NCBI GenBank assembly: GCA_028691315.1
Contig: JAQUZN010000011.1
Location: 1-35,965 of the forward strand
Direction: 5' to 3'
Length of the DNA: 35,965 nt
Origin: Candidatus Izemoplasmatales bacterium
GTDB taxonomy: Bacteria > Bacillota_I > Bacilli_A > Izemoplasmatales > Hujiaoplasmataceae
Below the pieces are notes generated by a model. That model was not told the origin of the DNA, ran no database searches, and was given only the letters and a program-made list of their open reading frames with translations. This document shows positions 17,664-25,897 of the stretch, one piece after another (position 1 is the first letter of the stretch; each line of letters begins with the position of its first letter). The position numbers and the translations under genes were made by a program.

Positions 17664-18224
17664 CTATTTTGCTCTGGTATCATATTTACCTGTTGCTGTT
17701 GAAACAATAACTTTATCTCCAGTTTCCACAAATAATGGAACTAATAAACGAAGACCAGTATTCGTCATTGCTTCTTTTGTTGAGTTTGAAGTAGTGTTAC
17801 CTTTGGCACCGCCAGCAGTTTCAATAACTTCAAGTGTCACTTTATCAGGTAACTCTAATCCAAGAATTTCGTGTTCGTAAAAAATAATGTTGATTGTCAT
17901 TCCTTCTGTTAAATAGAGTAATTCGTTTCTTATTTTTTCGTTTGATAGCTCAATTTGCTCAAAAGTATCCATATTCATGAAGATAGTATCATCTCCAGCT
18001 TGATATAAATACTGCATTGGTGATTTATCAATGATAGCTTGGTTTAAGTTAATACCAGCATTGAATGTTTTATCAATAATCGATCCCGATCTCAAGTTGC
18101 GAAGTTTTGATCTTACAAATGCGCCACCTTTACCTGGCTTTACGTGCTGAAACTCAATAACCGAATAAATATTCCCCTCATATTCGATTGTGAGTCCTGT
18201 TTTAAAATCGTTGGTGCTAACCAT
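17664..18224 (-). CDS. efp: Elongation factor P
   Basis: EF-P binds the ribosomal E site and relieves stalling at polyproline stretches. The three-domain protein is 186 residues. The loop KPGKGGA puts a lysine at position 32, the residue modified in many bacteria (in B. subtilis with 5-aminopentanol), so a Lys-type EF-P is indicated. The C-terminal OB domain ends with VETGDKVIVSTATGKY. AGGAGG lies eight bases before the ATG. No modification enzyme gene is nearby. The promoter is shared back to back with the rhodanese gene. Confidence 0.97.
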   Translation of the reverse strand: MVSTNDFKTGLTIEYEGNIYSVIEFQHVKPGKGGAFVRSKLRNLRSGSIIDKTFNAGINLNQAIIDKSPMQYLYQAGDDTIFMNMDTFEQIELSNEKIRNELLYLTEGMTINIIFYEHEILGLELPDKVTLEVIETAGGAKGNTTSNSTKEAMTNTGLRLLVPLFVETGDKVIVSTATGKYDTRAK

Positions 18225-18276
18225 GAATTAATCCTCCTAATGATGCCAATTAATATATTCTGTAAATATCATTACC

Positions 18277-18305
18277 ATTATAATACAAAAATCCCTTATT
18301 GACAA
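18277..18305 (-). promoter_or_regulatory. Promoter of efp
   Basis: TTGTCA (18300-18305), spacing 17, perfect TATAAT (18277-18282) on the minus strand. Its -35 overlaps by five bases the -35 of the divergent rhodanese promoter. Confidence 0.78.
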
Positions 18306-18327
18306 TAGAAAACAACTCTACTATAAT
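18299..18327 (+). promoter_or_regulatory. Consensus promoter of the rhodanese-like gene
   Basis: TTGACA (18299-18304), spacing 17, TATAAT (18322-18327): a full-consensus sigma-A promoter on the plus strand, the best in the window. Initiation near 18334 gives a 24-base leader. Confidence 0.85.
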
Positions 18328-18357
18328 ATAACTTAGTTTTTAAAGGGACGTGATGAA

Positions 18358-18756
18358 ATGTTTTTAGCAGATGCTACGCAATGGATTCTTCCAATTGCAG
18401 TTGGTCTAATTGTTGGAGTGCTTATCGCTACAAGAAAAAATGTTGATAAAACCCAGATTGTCTTCTTAGACCCAGAAGAGTTTAGTATTAACATGAGAAA
18501 AGGACAATTAATCGATATCCGAAAAGAATCTGATTTTAGACTACACAAGATTAATGGATCAAGAAATTTTGAAAAAGGATCCTTATTTGGTCAGTTACAT
18601 AAAATCAGAAAAGATCAAGCCATTTACCTTGTCGATACTGGAAATAATGGTCATTCTAAACGATTTGCAGTTCGGCTTCTAAAAAAAGGATTTAAACCAG
18701 TTTATGTTTTAAACGGTGGAATTAAAAACTGGCCATATAATATGAAAGAACAATAA
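18358..18756 (+). CDS. Membrane-anchored rhodanese-like protein lacking cysteine
   Basis: The 132-residue protein has one N-terminal transmembrane segment (about 9-24) and a cytosolic rhodanese fold (about 33-127). FLDPEEF, LIDIR, the LLKKGF helix and the closing LNGGIKNW follow the family. The active-site loop, normally Cys-x5-Arg after the IYLY strand, reads DTGNNGHSKR with Asp in the Cys position, and the whole protein has no cysteine. Sulfur transfer is therefore not expected; a binding or scaffold role is inferred. AAGGG precedes the ATG at 18358. Membrane-anchored rhodaneses are common in Firmicutes, usually with the Cys. Confidence 0.82.
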   Translation: MFLADATQWILPIAVGLIVGVLIATRKNVDKTQIVFLDPEEFSINMRKGQLIDIRKESDFRLHKINGSRNFEKGSLFGQLHKIRKDQAIYLVDTGNNGHSKRFAVRLLKKGFKPVYVLNGGIKNWPYNMKEQ

Positions 18757-18787
18757 AGTGCGGGGTATTATACTCGCACTTTTTTTT
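18755..18787 (+). terminator. Terminator of the rhodanese gene, overlapping the 3' end of miaA
   Basis: Stem AAAGTGCG (18755-18762) and CGCACTTT (18775-18782) with a further GTAT/ATAC pairing inside, followed by eight Ts (18780-18787). It starts within the rhodanese stop codon. On the other strand the same bases encode the last residues of MiaA (KKVRV) and its stop. Confidence 0.85.
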
Positions 18788-19673
18788 GTATATCAGAAGT
18801 GATAAGCTCAATCGTTTCTTTTAAATGTTCAGGTACTACTTCGTACCACTCAACGTCCATTTTATTTTTAAACCAAGTCATTTGTCGCTTTGAAAATCTT
18901 CTTGATTGCATTTTGATAATATTTATGGCTTCTTCAAGAGTACACAAGCCATCAAAATAGGCATATAATTCTTTATAACCAATTGCCATCGAACTTTGTC
19001 CATGAATATTTCGGTCATATAAGCCTTTTGCTTCTTCAATCAAACCAGCATCTATCATATCATCAACGCGTTGATTGATTTGTGAGTACAAAGCAGTCCG
19101 TTCCATCTCAAGTCCTATCATTACTGTGTTTTGATAATTCAAAATTTTTCCTTTATCGATGTAACTATCTGCTTTACTTTCCGCAATTTCAATACTCCTT
19201 AGAAGTCTTCTTCGGTTATTTGGATGAACAGTGAGCGCAATAGTTGGGTTGGTTTTTTTTAATAGTTCGTATAAATCTTCATTTGTAAATGCCTCATATA
19301 AAACATTTGTCCTATTTTGTCTTTTTTGACCATCAAATTCATATTGGTATAAAACAGACTGTAAAAACAAGCCAGATCCGCCAACTAAAATCACAGGAAT
19401 ATTGTTTTGAATCAATTCATCAATTTTATTTCGTACTAATTTTTGGTAATCTGCAACACTAAACTCTTCTGTTGGTTCTAATATATCAATTAAGTGATGC
19501 TTAATTCCCTGCATATCTTTAGATTGAATCTTAGCAGTTCCAATATTAAGACCTTTATAAAATTGCATACTATCGGCAGAGATTATTTCACCATGAAACA
19601 TTTCCGCTAAGTGAAGACTTAAGGCAGTTTTACCGACAGACGTTGGCCCAACTATAACAATCAGAGGAATCAT
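18768..19673 (-). CDS. miaA: tRNA dimethylallyltransferase MiaA
   Basis: This enzyme transfers a dimethylallyl group to N6 of A37 in tRNAs reading U-initial codons. It provides the i6A substrate for MiaB, also encoded here. The P-loop GPTSVGKT is at residues 9-16, and ADSMQFYKGLNIGTAK contains the catalytic Asp and substrate loop. VGGSGLF and the SSMAIGYKE region are conserved. The 301-residue length is normal. The ATG overlaps the mutL stop by four bases (ATGA). Its C-terminus runs through the terminator of the convergent rhodanese gene. Confidence 0.96.
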   Translation of the reverse strand: MIPLIVIVGPTSVGKTALSLHLAEMFHGEIISADSMQFYKGLNIGTAKIQSKDMQGIKHHLIDILEPTEEFSVADYQKLVRNKIDELIQNNIPVILVGGSGLFLQSVLYQYEFDGQKRQNRTNVLYEAFTNEDLYELLKKTNPTIALTVHPNNRRRLLRSIEIAESKADSYIDKGKILNYQNTVMIGLEMERTALYSQINQRVDDMIDAGLIEEAKGLYDRNIHGQSSMAIGYKELYAYFDGLCTLEEAINIIKMQSRRFSKRQMTWFKNKMDVEWYEVVPEHLKETIELITSDIQKKVRV

Positions 19674-21415
19674 ACGATTCGTTTAAACCATTTGTCAATT
19701 TCATATTGTTCCATATGAACTAAAATGGGTCTCCCATGAGGACATGTGTAAGGATTCTCGCATGAGTACAAATCGTGAAGTAATTGTTCAGCTTCAAACT
19801 TAGAAATATAAGCATTCGCTTTTAAAGAATGCTTACAGGAAAGAAGTTTAGCCAGTTCATCACGAATCATTTCTATACTTAATGCTTTTTCTTCGATAAA
19901 AGTCATTAAAACCGCTTCGGTATACACAACTTCATATCCTCTTGGAAACCAAGCAGGAATTTGAGTGATTAAAAAACTACTTTCTGTATCATTTTTAATG
20001 ACAATTCCAAATTTTTCTATTTCATTTAGATACTGTTGTAACTGAACCACTTCAGAACTCGATAACTCAATTTTCATTGGGACTAGTAATTGGTATTCAT
20101 TTTTATCAGGAGATGACATCCTTTTTAGATATCGTTCATAGCGGATACGTTCTGCACCGGCATGTTGATCCAATAAAAATAATCCAGTTTCATTTTGAAA
20201 TAAAAGAAAAGTTCCATGATATTGGCCAATATATTCAAGAGATGGCACTTTATGTTTTACTAGATTAGACTCTTCATATTTAGTAGCCGTTTCATGCACG
20301 CTAACATCTTGTTCAATGCTTTTAAAGAATAAATCTTCATAAGAAGTGGTTTTTACTTCAGGAGTTAATTCCATTTCCGTTTGACCTTTAGGCGTGAAAG
20401 AATCCGGCTTATGTATAGGCTGAATGATTTCAACTAGTTCTAATTTAGACTGGATGGTTGATTTAATTAACTCTAGTAATCTTTCCTCTTCTGAAAATTT
20501 AACCTCTTGTTTTGTTGGATGAATGTTAACATCAATTAATGATGGATCAACCATAATATTAATAAAAACAATTGGATATCTATTCAAGGGAATAAGCTGT
20601 CCATATGCCTCATTGATAATATTCGTGATTTTAGGATTTTTAACCATCCTGTGGTTAACTGCAATTGTAATATATGCTTTACTTGATCTATTTTGAATTG
20701 GATTTGAGAAAAAACCACTAATTTCATAATCACGATTCTTTCCTGAGAATCGTCTCATGCTTTTAGCAACTTCAATCCCATATATTTTTGCTAGTACATC
20801 TAGTGTGTTTCCATTGCCAGAAGTTTGAAAAAGCATTTTCCCCTGGTTACTTAACGAAAAACTGACAGTGGGATGAGATATACTAAATTTATTAATAATT
20901 TCAACAATATTAGCAAGTTCAGTTTGAGGGCTTTTTAGATACTTAAATCTAGCAGGCGTATGATAGAACAAATGAGTAATAATAATATTCGTTCCTTTTC
21001 TTGGAATAGACATACCTTTTTCGATAAGCACACCGTCTTCGTATACAACTCTGTATCCAGTAGATTCTCCCATAGACGTTTCGAGTTCAACTTTCGAGAT
21101 GCTCGCAATGGAAGGCAGTGCTTCTCCTCTAAAACCAAGTGACTTTATATGGAATAAATCATATTCGGTTTGAATTTTAGAAGTAGCATGGCTTTCAAAT
21201 GCTAATAGAGCATCATCTTCATCCATTCCAATTCCATTGTCTACTACTTGAATCCGTCTTAGTCCAGATTCTTCTAGATATATATCAATTTTGGTACTGG
21301 ATGCATCTAAAGAATTTTCGACTAATTCTTTAACTACATTACTTATTTTTTCTACGACTTCCCCTGCTGCAATCATATTTGCAAGTTTAGAGTCTAATCG
21401 AATTATTTGTCCCAT
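19670..21415 (-). CDS. mutL: DNA mismatch repair protein MutL (endonuclease type)
   Basis: This is an ATP-dependent mismatch repair factor that couples MutS to strand incision. The GHKL ATPase domain shows catalytic Glu33 in ELVENSLDA, DNGIGM and GFRGEAL. The C-terminal domain carries the metal-dependent nicking motif DQHAGAERIRYE (from 416), SCKHSLKAN, and CPHGRP (558-563). It is therefore the incising form found in bacteria without MutH and Dam. The usual ERPAS segment after GEVV reads EKISN. AAGGAGGT precedes the ATG at 21415. It lies 34 bases after mutS. Confidence 0.96.
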   Translation of the reverse strand: MGQIIRLDSKLANMIAAGEVVEKISNVVKELVENSLDASSTKIDIYLEESGLRRIQVVDNGIGMDEDDALLAFESHATSKIQTEYDLFHIKSLGFRGEALPSIASISKVELETSMGESTGYRVVYEDGVLIEKGMSIPRKGTNIIITHLFYHTPARFKYLKSPQTELANIVEIINKFSISHPTVSFSLSNQGKMLFQTSGNGNTLDVLAKIYGIEVAKSMRRFSGKNRDYEISGFFSNPIQNRSSKAYITIAVNHRMVKNPKITNIINEAYGQLIPLNRYPIVFINIMVDPSLIDVNIHPTKQEVKFSEEERLLELIKSTIQSKLELVEIIQPIHKPDSFTPKGQTEMELTPEVKTTSYEDLFFKSIEQDVSVHETATKYEESNLVKHKVPSLEYIGQYHGTFLLFQNETGLFLLDQHAGAERIRYERYLKRMSSPDKNEYQLLVPMKIELSSSEVVQLQQYLNEIEKFGIVIKNDTESSFLITQIPAWFPRGYEVVYTEAVLMTFIEEKALSIEMIRDELAKLLSCKHSLKANAYISKFEAEQLLHDLYSCENPYTCPHGRPILVHMEQYEIDKWFKRIV

Positions 21416-21449
21416 ACAGTACCTCCTTTTTTTATTAATGGTTTCTTAT

Positions 21450-24044
21450 TTATTTAAGTTTTATCTTCTTTACTTCTTCTAGGACATCTGCAAGTAAATT
21501 AATCGCTTGTAATGGCGTTATATCTTGAATATTAATGGCGTCAAGTTGGTCAATTACAGATTGATAGCAAGATTCAATTTCTAGTTCTTTTTCCGTCGCA
21601 TTCTCATAATTAAACAAGTCAATTGTTTGAGGTTTAATTATGTTATACCCATGATTCTTCTCAAGTTCTAATAGAATTGATTTTGCTCTACGAATTAATG
21701 CTTTAGGAAGGTGTGCAAGTTCAGCAACATGGATGCCATAAGATTTATCAGTTGGTCCATCAATCACTTTATGCATAAAGACGATACTACCTTTTTCTTC
21801 TTTTGCCAATACGTGAACATTATGCAAAGATTTTAAATCATCTTCTAAATAGGTTAACTCATGATAATGAGTAGAAAATAAAATTTTACACTTAATTGCT
21901 TGATGTGCATATTCAATGATGGCTTGGGCCAAGGCCATTCCATCATAAGTTGCCGTCCCTCTACCAATTTCATCAAAAAGTATAAGACTTTTTTCAGTGG
22001 CATTTTGAAGAGCATAATGTACTTCAATCATTTCCACCATAAATGTCGATTTTCCACCAGTTAAATCATCACTTGCGCCAATTCTAGTAAATATTTGATC
22101 GAAGATTGGTAGTGAAGCGTATTCACATGGAACAAAACAACCTATTTGCATTAGAATGACAGTTAATGCTAATTGTCTCATATATGTGGATTTTCCTGAC
22201 ATATTTGGGCCCGTAATGAGTAAAATATTGGTTTGTTCATCCATGTTTATATTGTTTTCAACATATGGTTCATTTTCTAGCAAGACTTCAACGACAGGAT
22301 GTCTTCCATTGACAATTGTAATTTGACGATTTTCAATAATTTCAGGTTTCATATAACGTCTTTGCATTGAAATTTTTGAAAATGCGTATAACATATCAAT
22401 TTCAGAAATCGCTTTGGCAAGGGTTTGTAAAGGTGTAATCTCTTTATTGGCTATATCACGAATCTCAAGAAACAATTGATATTCCATTTGAACGGACTCT
22501 TCTAAAGACCCAATAATTTGAGATTCTTTTATTTTCAGTTCTGGAGTCACATATCTTTCAGAGTTTGATAAGGTCTGTTTACGCTCATAACCAAACTCGT
22601 CTTTGACTAAATCAGTTTGACCTTTCGATACTTCAATGTAGTAACCAAAAACACGGTTATAACCTATTTTTAGTTTGCGTATGCCAGTACGTTCACGTTC
22701 AGATGCTTCAAACGCTTCAAGCCATGTTTTACCCGACGAACTTTGGTCTTTAATGTTATCTAATAAAGTTGAGTATCCCGCTTTGATAAAACCACCATCT
22801 GTGATTGATAGTGGAGGATTATCGACAATTGCACTTAAAATCGTTGTTTTAAGGTTCGTAAAATCATCGATCTTACTTAAAAAATCAAGAGCATACTCAT
22901 TATCTAAACTTATAAGAATGCTCTTGATATCTGGAATAACTTGTAGTGATCTTGCAAGATTCATCATATCTTTCGCATTGGCATTTCCAAATGAGATTCT
23001 TCCAATTATTCTTTCTAGGTCATAAACAACTTTTAACAACGTTCTTAATTCCTCTTGTAAAATAAAATGGTCGTTTAAACTTTCGACAAAAGAAAACCGT
23101 TTTAATATATGAGTTTTATCAACTAAGGGACGTAAGATGTTCTGTTTTAAAAAACGAGATCCCATTGCAGTTTCACAAACATCTAACAGCCAAAATAAAG
23201 TGCCTTTTCGGTTTGATTGACGAAGTGTTTCTGTTAGTTCTAAATTCCTTTTGGAATTATTATCAATCCGCAGATAAGAAGTAGATTCAAATACTTGTAC
23301 TTTTTGCAGATGAAGAAGTTCTCTTTTTTGAGTAGTTAACAAATAACTAATAAGTCGTCCGAATGCTTTTATATATTCTTTATCATAAATATCTAAAATT
23401 AGATTTCGGTAAAAATTAGGCAAATTCGTATCATCATGAATAGATATTGTAAGTTCATACATATCTAAATACGGTTTGATCTTCAATTGATGAAAATCCG
23501 AACCAATGACGATTTCTCGAGCATTTAAATTTAAAATCTCACTAAACAATAATTCTTCTTCCTTTGGCAAAGAAATAATATAGTTTTGTCCAGTAGACAA
23601 ATCTGAATATGCTAATAAATAATGCTCTTTGGATTCAGTAATGGATACAATAAAATTATTCGATTTTTCATCAATTGTACCATCCTCCATCAAAGTACCT
23701 GGAGTAATGATTTTGATTACTTCTCGTTTCACAATGCTTTTTGCCAATTTTGGATCTTCAACTTGTTCGACAATCGCTACTTTAAACCCTTTGTCGATCA
23801 GTTTTTCTATGTAGATATTTGCCGCATGGTAAGGAACTCCACACATTGGAACTTTTTCATCAACACCAGCATCCCGTCCTGTAAGAACAATTTCAAGTTC
23901 TTTTGAAGCAACAAGGGCATCAGTAAAGAACATTTCATAGAAGTCTCCTAAGCGAAAAAAGACTATAAAATCCATATAGTCTTTTTTAATATCTAGATAT
24001 TGTTGCATCATTGGTGTATAAATCGATGAATCAATGTTTTTCAA
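21450..24044 (-). CDS. mutS: DNA mismatch repair protein MutS
   Basis: This protein recognises mispairs and small loops. The mismatch-reading Phe-Tyr-Glu (35-37) sits in FRLGDFYEMF. The ATPase has Walker A GPNMSGKST at 612-620, Walker B DE at 691-692 in FDEIGRGT, and the signature STFMVEM loop. The C-terminal helix-turn-helix and a clamp-binding tail follow. The start is set at TTG 24044 because AGGTGAT lies four bases upstream; the GTG at 24053 is part of that ribosome site. The resulting 864 residues, with YTPMMQQYL near the N-terminus, match Bacillus MutS. Confidence 0.95.
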   Translation of the reverse strand: MKNIDSSIYTPMMQQYLDIKKDYMDFIVFFRLGDFYEMFFTDALVASKELEIVLTGRDAGVDEKVPMCGVPYHAANIYIEKLIDKGFKVAIVEQVEDPKLAKSIVKREVIKIITPGTLMEDGTIDEKSNNFIVSITESKEHYLLAYSDLSTGQNYIISLPKEEELLFSEILNLNAREIVIGSDFHQLKIKPYLDMYELTISIHDDTNLPNFYRNLILDIYDKEYIKAFGRLISYLLTTQKRELLHLQKVQVFESTSYLRIDNNSKRNLELTETLRQSNRKGTLFWLLDVCETAMGSRFLKQNILRPLVDKTHILKRFSFVESLNDHFILQEELRTLLKVVYDLERIIGRISFGNANAKDMMNLARSLQVIPDIKSILISLDNEYALDFLSKIDDFTNLKTTILSAIVDNPPLSITDGGFIKAGYSTLLDNIKDQSSSGKTWLEAFEASERERTGIRKLKIGYNRVFGYYIEVSKGQTDLVKDEFGYERKQTLSNSERYVTPELKIKESQIIGSLEESVQMEYQLFLEIRDIANKEITPLQTLAKAISEIDMLYAFSKISMQRRYMKPEIIENRQITIVNGRHPVVEVLLENEPYVENNINMDEQTNILLITGPNMSGKSTYMRQLALTVILMQIGCFVPCEYASLPIFDQIFTRIGASDDLTGGKSTFMVEMIEVHYALQNATEKSLILFDEIGRGTATYDGMALAQAIIEYAHQAIKCKILFSTHYHELTYLEDDLKSLHNVHVLAKEEKGSIVFMHKVIDGPTDKSYGIHVAELAHLPKALIRRAKSILLELEKNHGYNIIKPQTIDLFNYENATEKELEIESCYQSVIDQLDAINIQDITPLQAINLLADVLEEVKKIKLK

Positions 24045-24072
24045 AACAATCACCTAAATCTTTGTAAAGTTT

Positions 24073-25380
24073 CTACCAGAATACTGGAATTCCAAAAGGT
24101 AATGAGTTGGGGTTATAGATTGTATAGTATAAGTATGAGTAACCTACAAATCCGATTATTGCAATAATTAATAACACAATGACGAATGTCCAAAATCTTT
24201 TTGCACGACGACGTTTATGATATTTTTTAATTATTTGATTGATTTTTTCATCTAGCAACTCTTTTTCCTCTAATGAAAAATCAATATCATCAGACTTCTG
24301 ACCATCAAGTTTCTTTTCGGTTTTTGGCTCTGATTTAGAATCTTGTTTAACTTCGTCTTTCTTTTCTTCTAGCGCAACTTTATTCTTTTCAACAATTGGA
24401 AGTGGTAATGGGGTCTCAATTTCTTGAGGAGTTGATTTTAATAGTTCTTTTGTTGAAACTGGTGGAACTACCATCTCCACATTATTTTCATCGATTACTT
24501 CAGTCACCGGAATATCTTGATCATTCGTAATAAACTCAATCGTATCTACTTTTACCGAATCCACATCAGTTGCTAGAGGGATGTCATAACTATGGTTATC
24601 TGTGACTATCTCTTGATGATACATTTTCAAATCATAAATGATAAATTCAACCATATCACTCTTTTTTAAATCAATTGAAATGCTAAATCCCTTTTCTTTT
24701 GCATAAATTTCTAACTCAAGAACGGATTTTTCATTTAGCAAATCAGCTTCGTCTTTGGATAAGCGAAATCTTGAAACAAGAATTTCAACCAATCTACCCT
24801 TGTTAATTCTTCGAGGAACAACGACATTATACTTTTCACCTAAACCTTTTAGATCACCAAGAGTGCATGAATGAACTAACACATCTTTTAAGATTTTCAA
24901 ACTTACTCCATCAAGATATCCTGAAGATTCATATAAAATCTTATCAAATTTCTTTATAAAATCTTGGTATTGGATTTTTTCGAAGTCTACAGTATACTTA
25001 TATTTCAATTTTTCTAAATCATCGAAAAAATTACTTTTGAGATTATAAATATCCTTGTTAATGAATAAAAAATTAAAAAAAATCTCTTTAAACTTCGCCG
25101 TATCAAACTCGATTTTAAAGTCTGAAATCAACTTTTCTAATAGATAAATAGAATAGTCATTATAGCCTCTTAAACGATATTTAAGCTCATCAGAATAAGT
25201 ATCATACAATTTTGTTTGAAAGACTTTTGAATAAATAGTTTCTCGCAATATAAAACGATATGCATAATATGGCATTTTGATTTCAAAATTAGTCAGTAAC
25301 TGAATGATATCTTCAGTAGTAACTACAGATAATGTTTTTGAGTAAGCAAAATATTCGTCATTTGTTTTAAATTTACTCAT
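24073..25380 (-). CDS. Unrecognised tail-anchored protein with two SAP/Rho-N-like repeats
   Basis: I do not recognise a named family. The 435-residue protein has a helical N-terminal region (1-155) rich in Tyr, Phe and Lys. Two repeats of similar pattern follow at about 172-206 and 218-252. The second (SVLELEIYAKEKGF...LKKSDMVEFI) has the helix, GF/GI turn, Lys, helix layout of SAP, HeH or Rho-N nucleic-acid-binding modules. Then come an acidic Glu/Pro/Lys linker (255-365), a coiled stretch, a basic patch (KKYHKRRRAKR, 385-395) and one transmembrane helix (396-416) with a 19-residue tail. By positive-inside logic the bulk is cytosolic. It has its own candidate promoter and stops 28 bases before mutS. 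A membrane tether for DNA or RNA is inferred only. Confidence 0.6.
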   Translation of the reverse strand: MSKFKTNDEYFAYSKTLSVVTTEDIIQLLTNFEIKMPYYAYRFILRETIYSKVFQTKLYDTYSDELKYRLRGYNDYSIYLLEKLISDFKIEFDTAKFKEIFFNFLFINKDIYNLKSNFFDDLEKLKYKYTVDFEKIQYQDFIKKFDKILYESSGYLDGVSLKILKDVLVHSCTLGDLKGLGEKYNVVVPRRINKGRLVEILVSRFRLSKDEADLLNEKSVLELEIYAKEKGFSISIDLKKSDMVEFIIYDLKMYHQEIVTDNHSYDIPLATDVDSVKVDTIEFITNDQDIPVTEVIDENNVEMVVPPVSTKELLKSTPQEIETPLPLPIVEKNKVALEEKKDEVKQDSKSEPKTEKKLDGQKSDDIDFSLEEKELLDEKINQIIKKYHKRRRAKRFWTFVIVLLIIAIIGFVGYSYLYYTIYNPNSLPFGIPVFW

Positions 25381-25410
25381 TGTCTCACCCTTTTCAATAA
25401 ATATAATACT

Positions 25411-25439
25411 ATACTACTATATATTTATTTATATTTCAA
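25411..25439 (-). promoter_or_regulatory. Candidate promoter of the SAP-like membrane protein and mutSL
   Basis: TTGAAA (25434-25439), spacing 17, TAGTAT (25411-25416) on the minus strand, about 24 bases before the predicted start region of the mRNA leader. The -10 is only a partial match. Confidence 0.38.
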
Positions 25440-25458
25440 TAGAAAAGATTATAAAATT

Positions 25459-25473
25459 AGCGATTTCCTCGCT
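25459..25473 (-). terminator. Short hairpin downstream of the ricA-like gene
   Basis: AGCGA/TCGCT with a 5-base loop, followed on the minus strand by AATTTTAT. It is weak. The rest of the 190-base gap (25381-25570) is AT-rich, and I see no gene in it. Confidence 0.3.
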
Positions 25474-25570
25474 TTATTTGCATGAAAATATATTTGGATA
25501 TTATTCAATAAAATTTGACAAATAATTATCGAAAACGAATTGCATTTCTACTGAAATCATGAAGAAATGA

Positions 25571-25897
25571 TTATTCAAATAAATTCAATTGATCATTTAT
25601 AATTCCTTCAACTGAATGAATTAATTGGTTCAGTTCATCAAGCAAAGCTAAATATTGTTTTACTACAGGTTTTGATTTTAATTGTTCGAGTCGAAACAAA
25701 TATTCAAGTCTAAGTTTCGAAGACGTACTTACCTCATTCTTTACTTCTTCTTGAACTAATTTTTTTTGAAGCATTAAAATTTCCTTGTACTCCTCTAAAT
25801 AAACTGGATTTGAGGCAATTATATTTTTCGCTTCTAACAGTTCGATATATAAAGATGAATTTGTTATTTCAGCAAGTATCTCCTGTAAATTATTCAT
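25571..25897 (-). CDS. YlbF/YmcA (RicA-like) family protein, short form
   Basis: This is a small all-helical protein of the Com_YlbF family, placed right after miaB as ymcA (ricA) is in B. subtilis. There RicA, RicF and RicT form the Y-complex that steers RNase Y cleavage and affects MiaB activity. Here rny, ymdB and miaB all lie upstream in the same direction. The 108 residues are shorter than B. subtilis RicA (about 143) and contain no cysteine, whereas the Bacillus complex binds iron-sulfur clusters through cysteines. AAGGAG precedes the ATG, which overlaps the miaB stop by eight bases. The YlbF paralogue is the alternative assignment. Confidence 0.75.
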   Translation of the reverse strand: MNNLQEILAEITNSSLYIELLEAKNIIASNPVYLEEYKEILMLQKKLVQEEVKNEVSTSSKLRLEYLFRLEQLKSKPVVKQYLALLDELNQLIHSVEGIINDQLNLFE

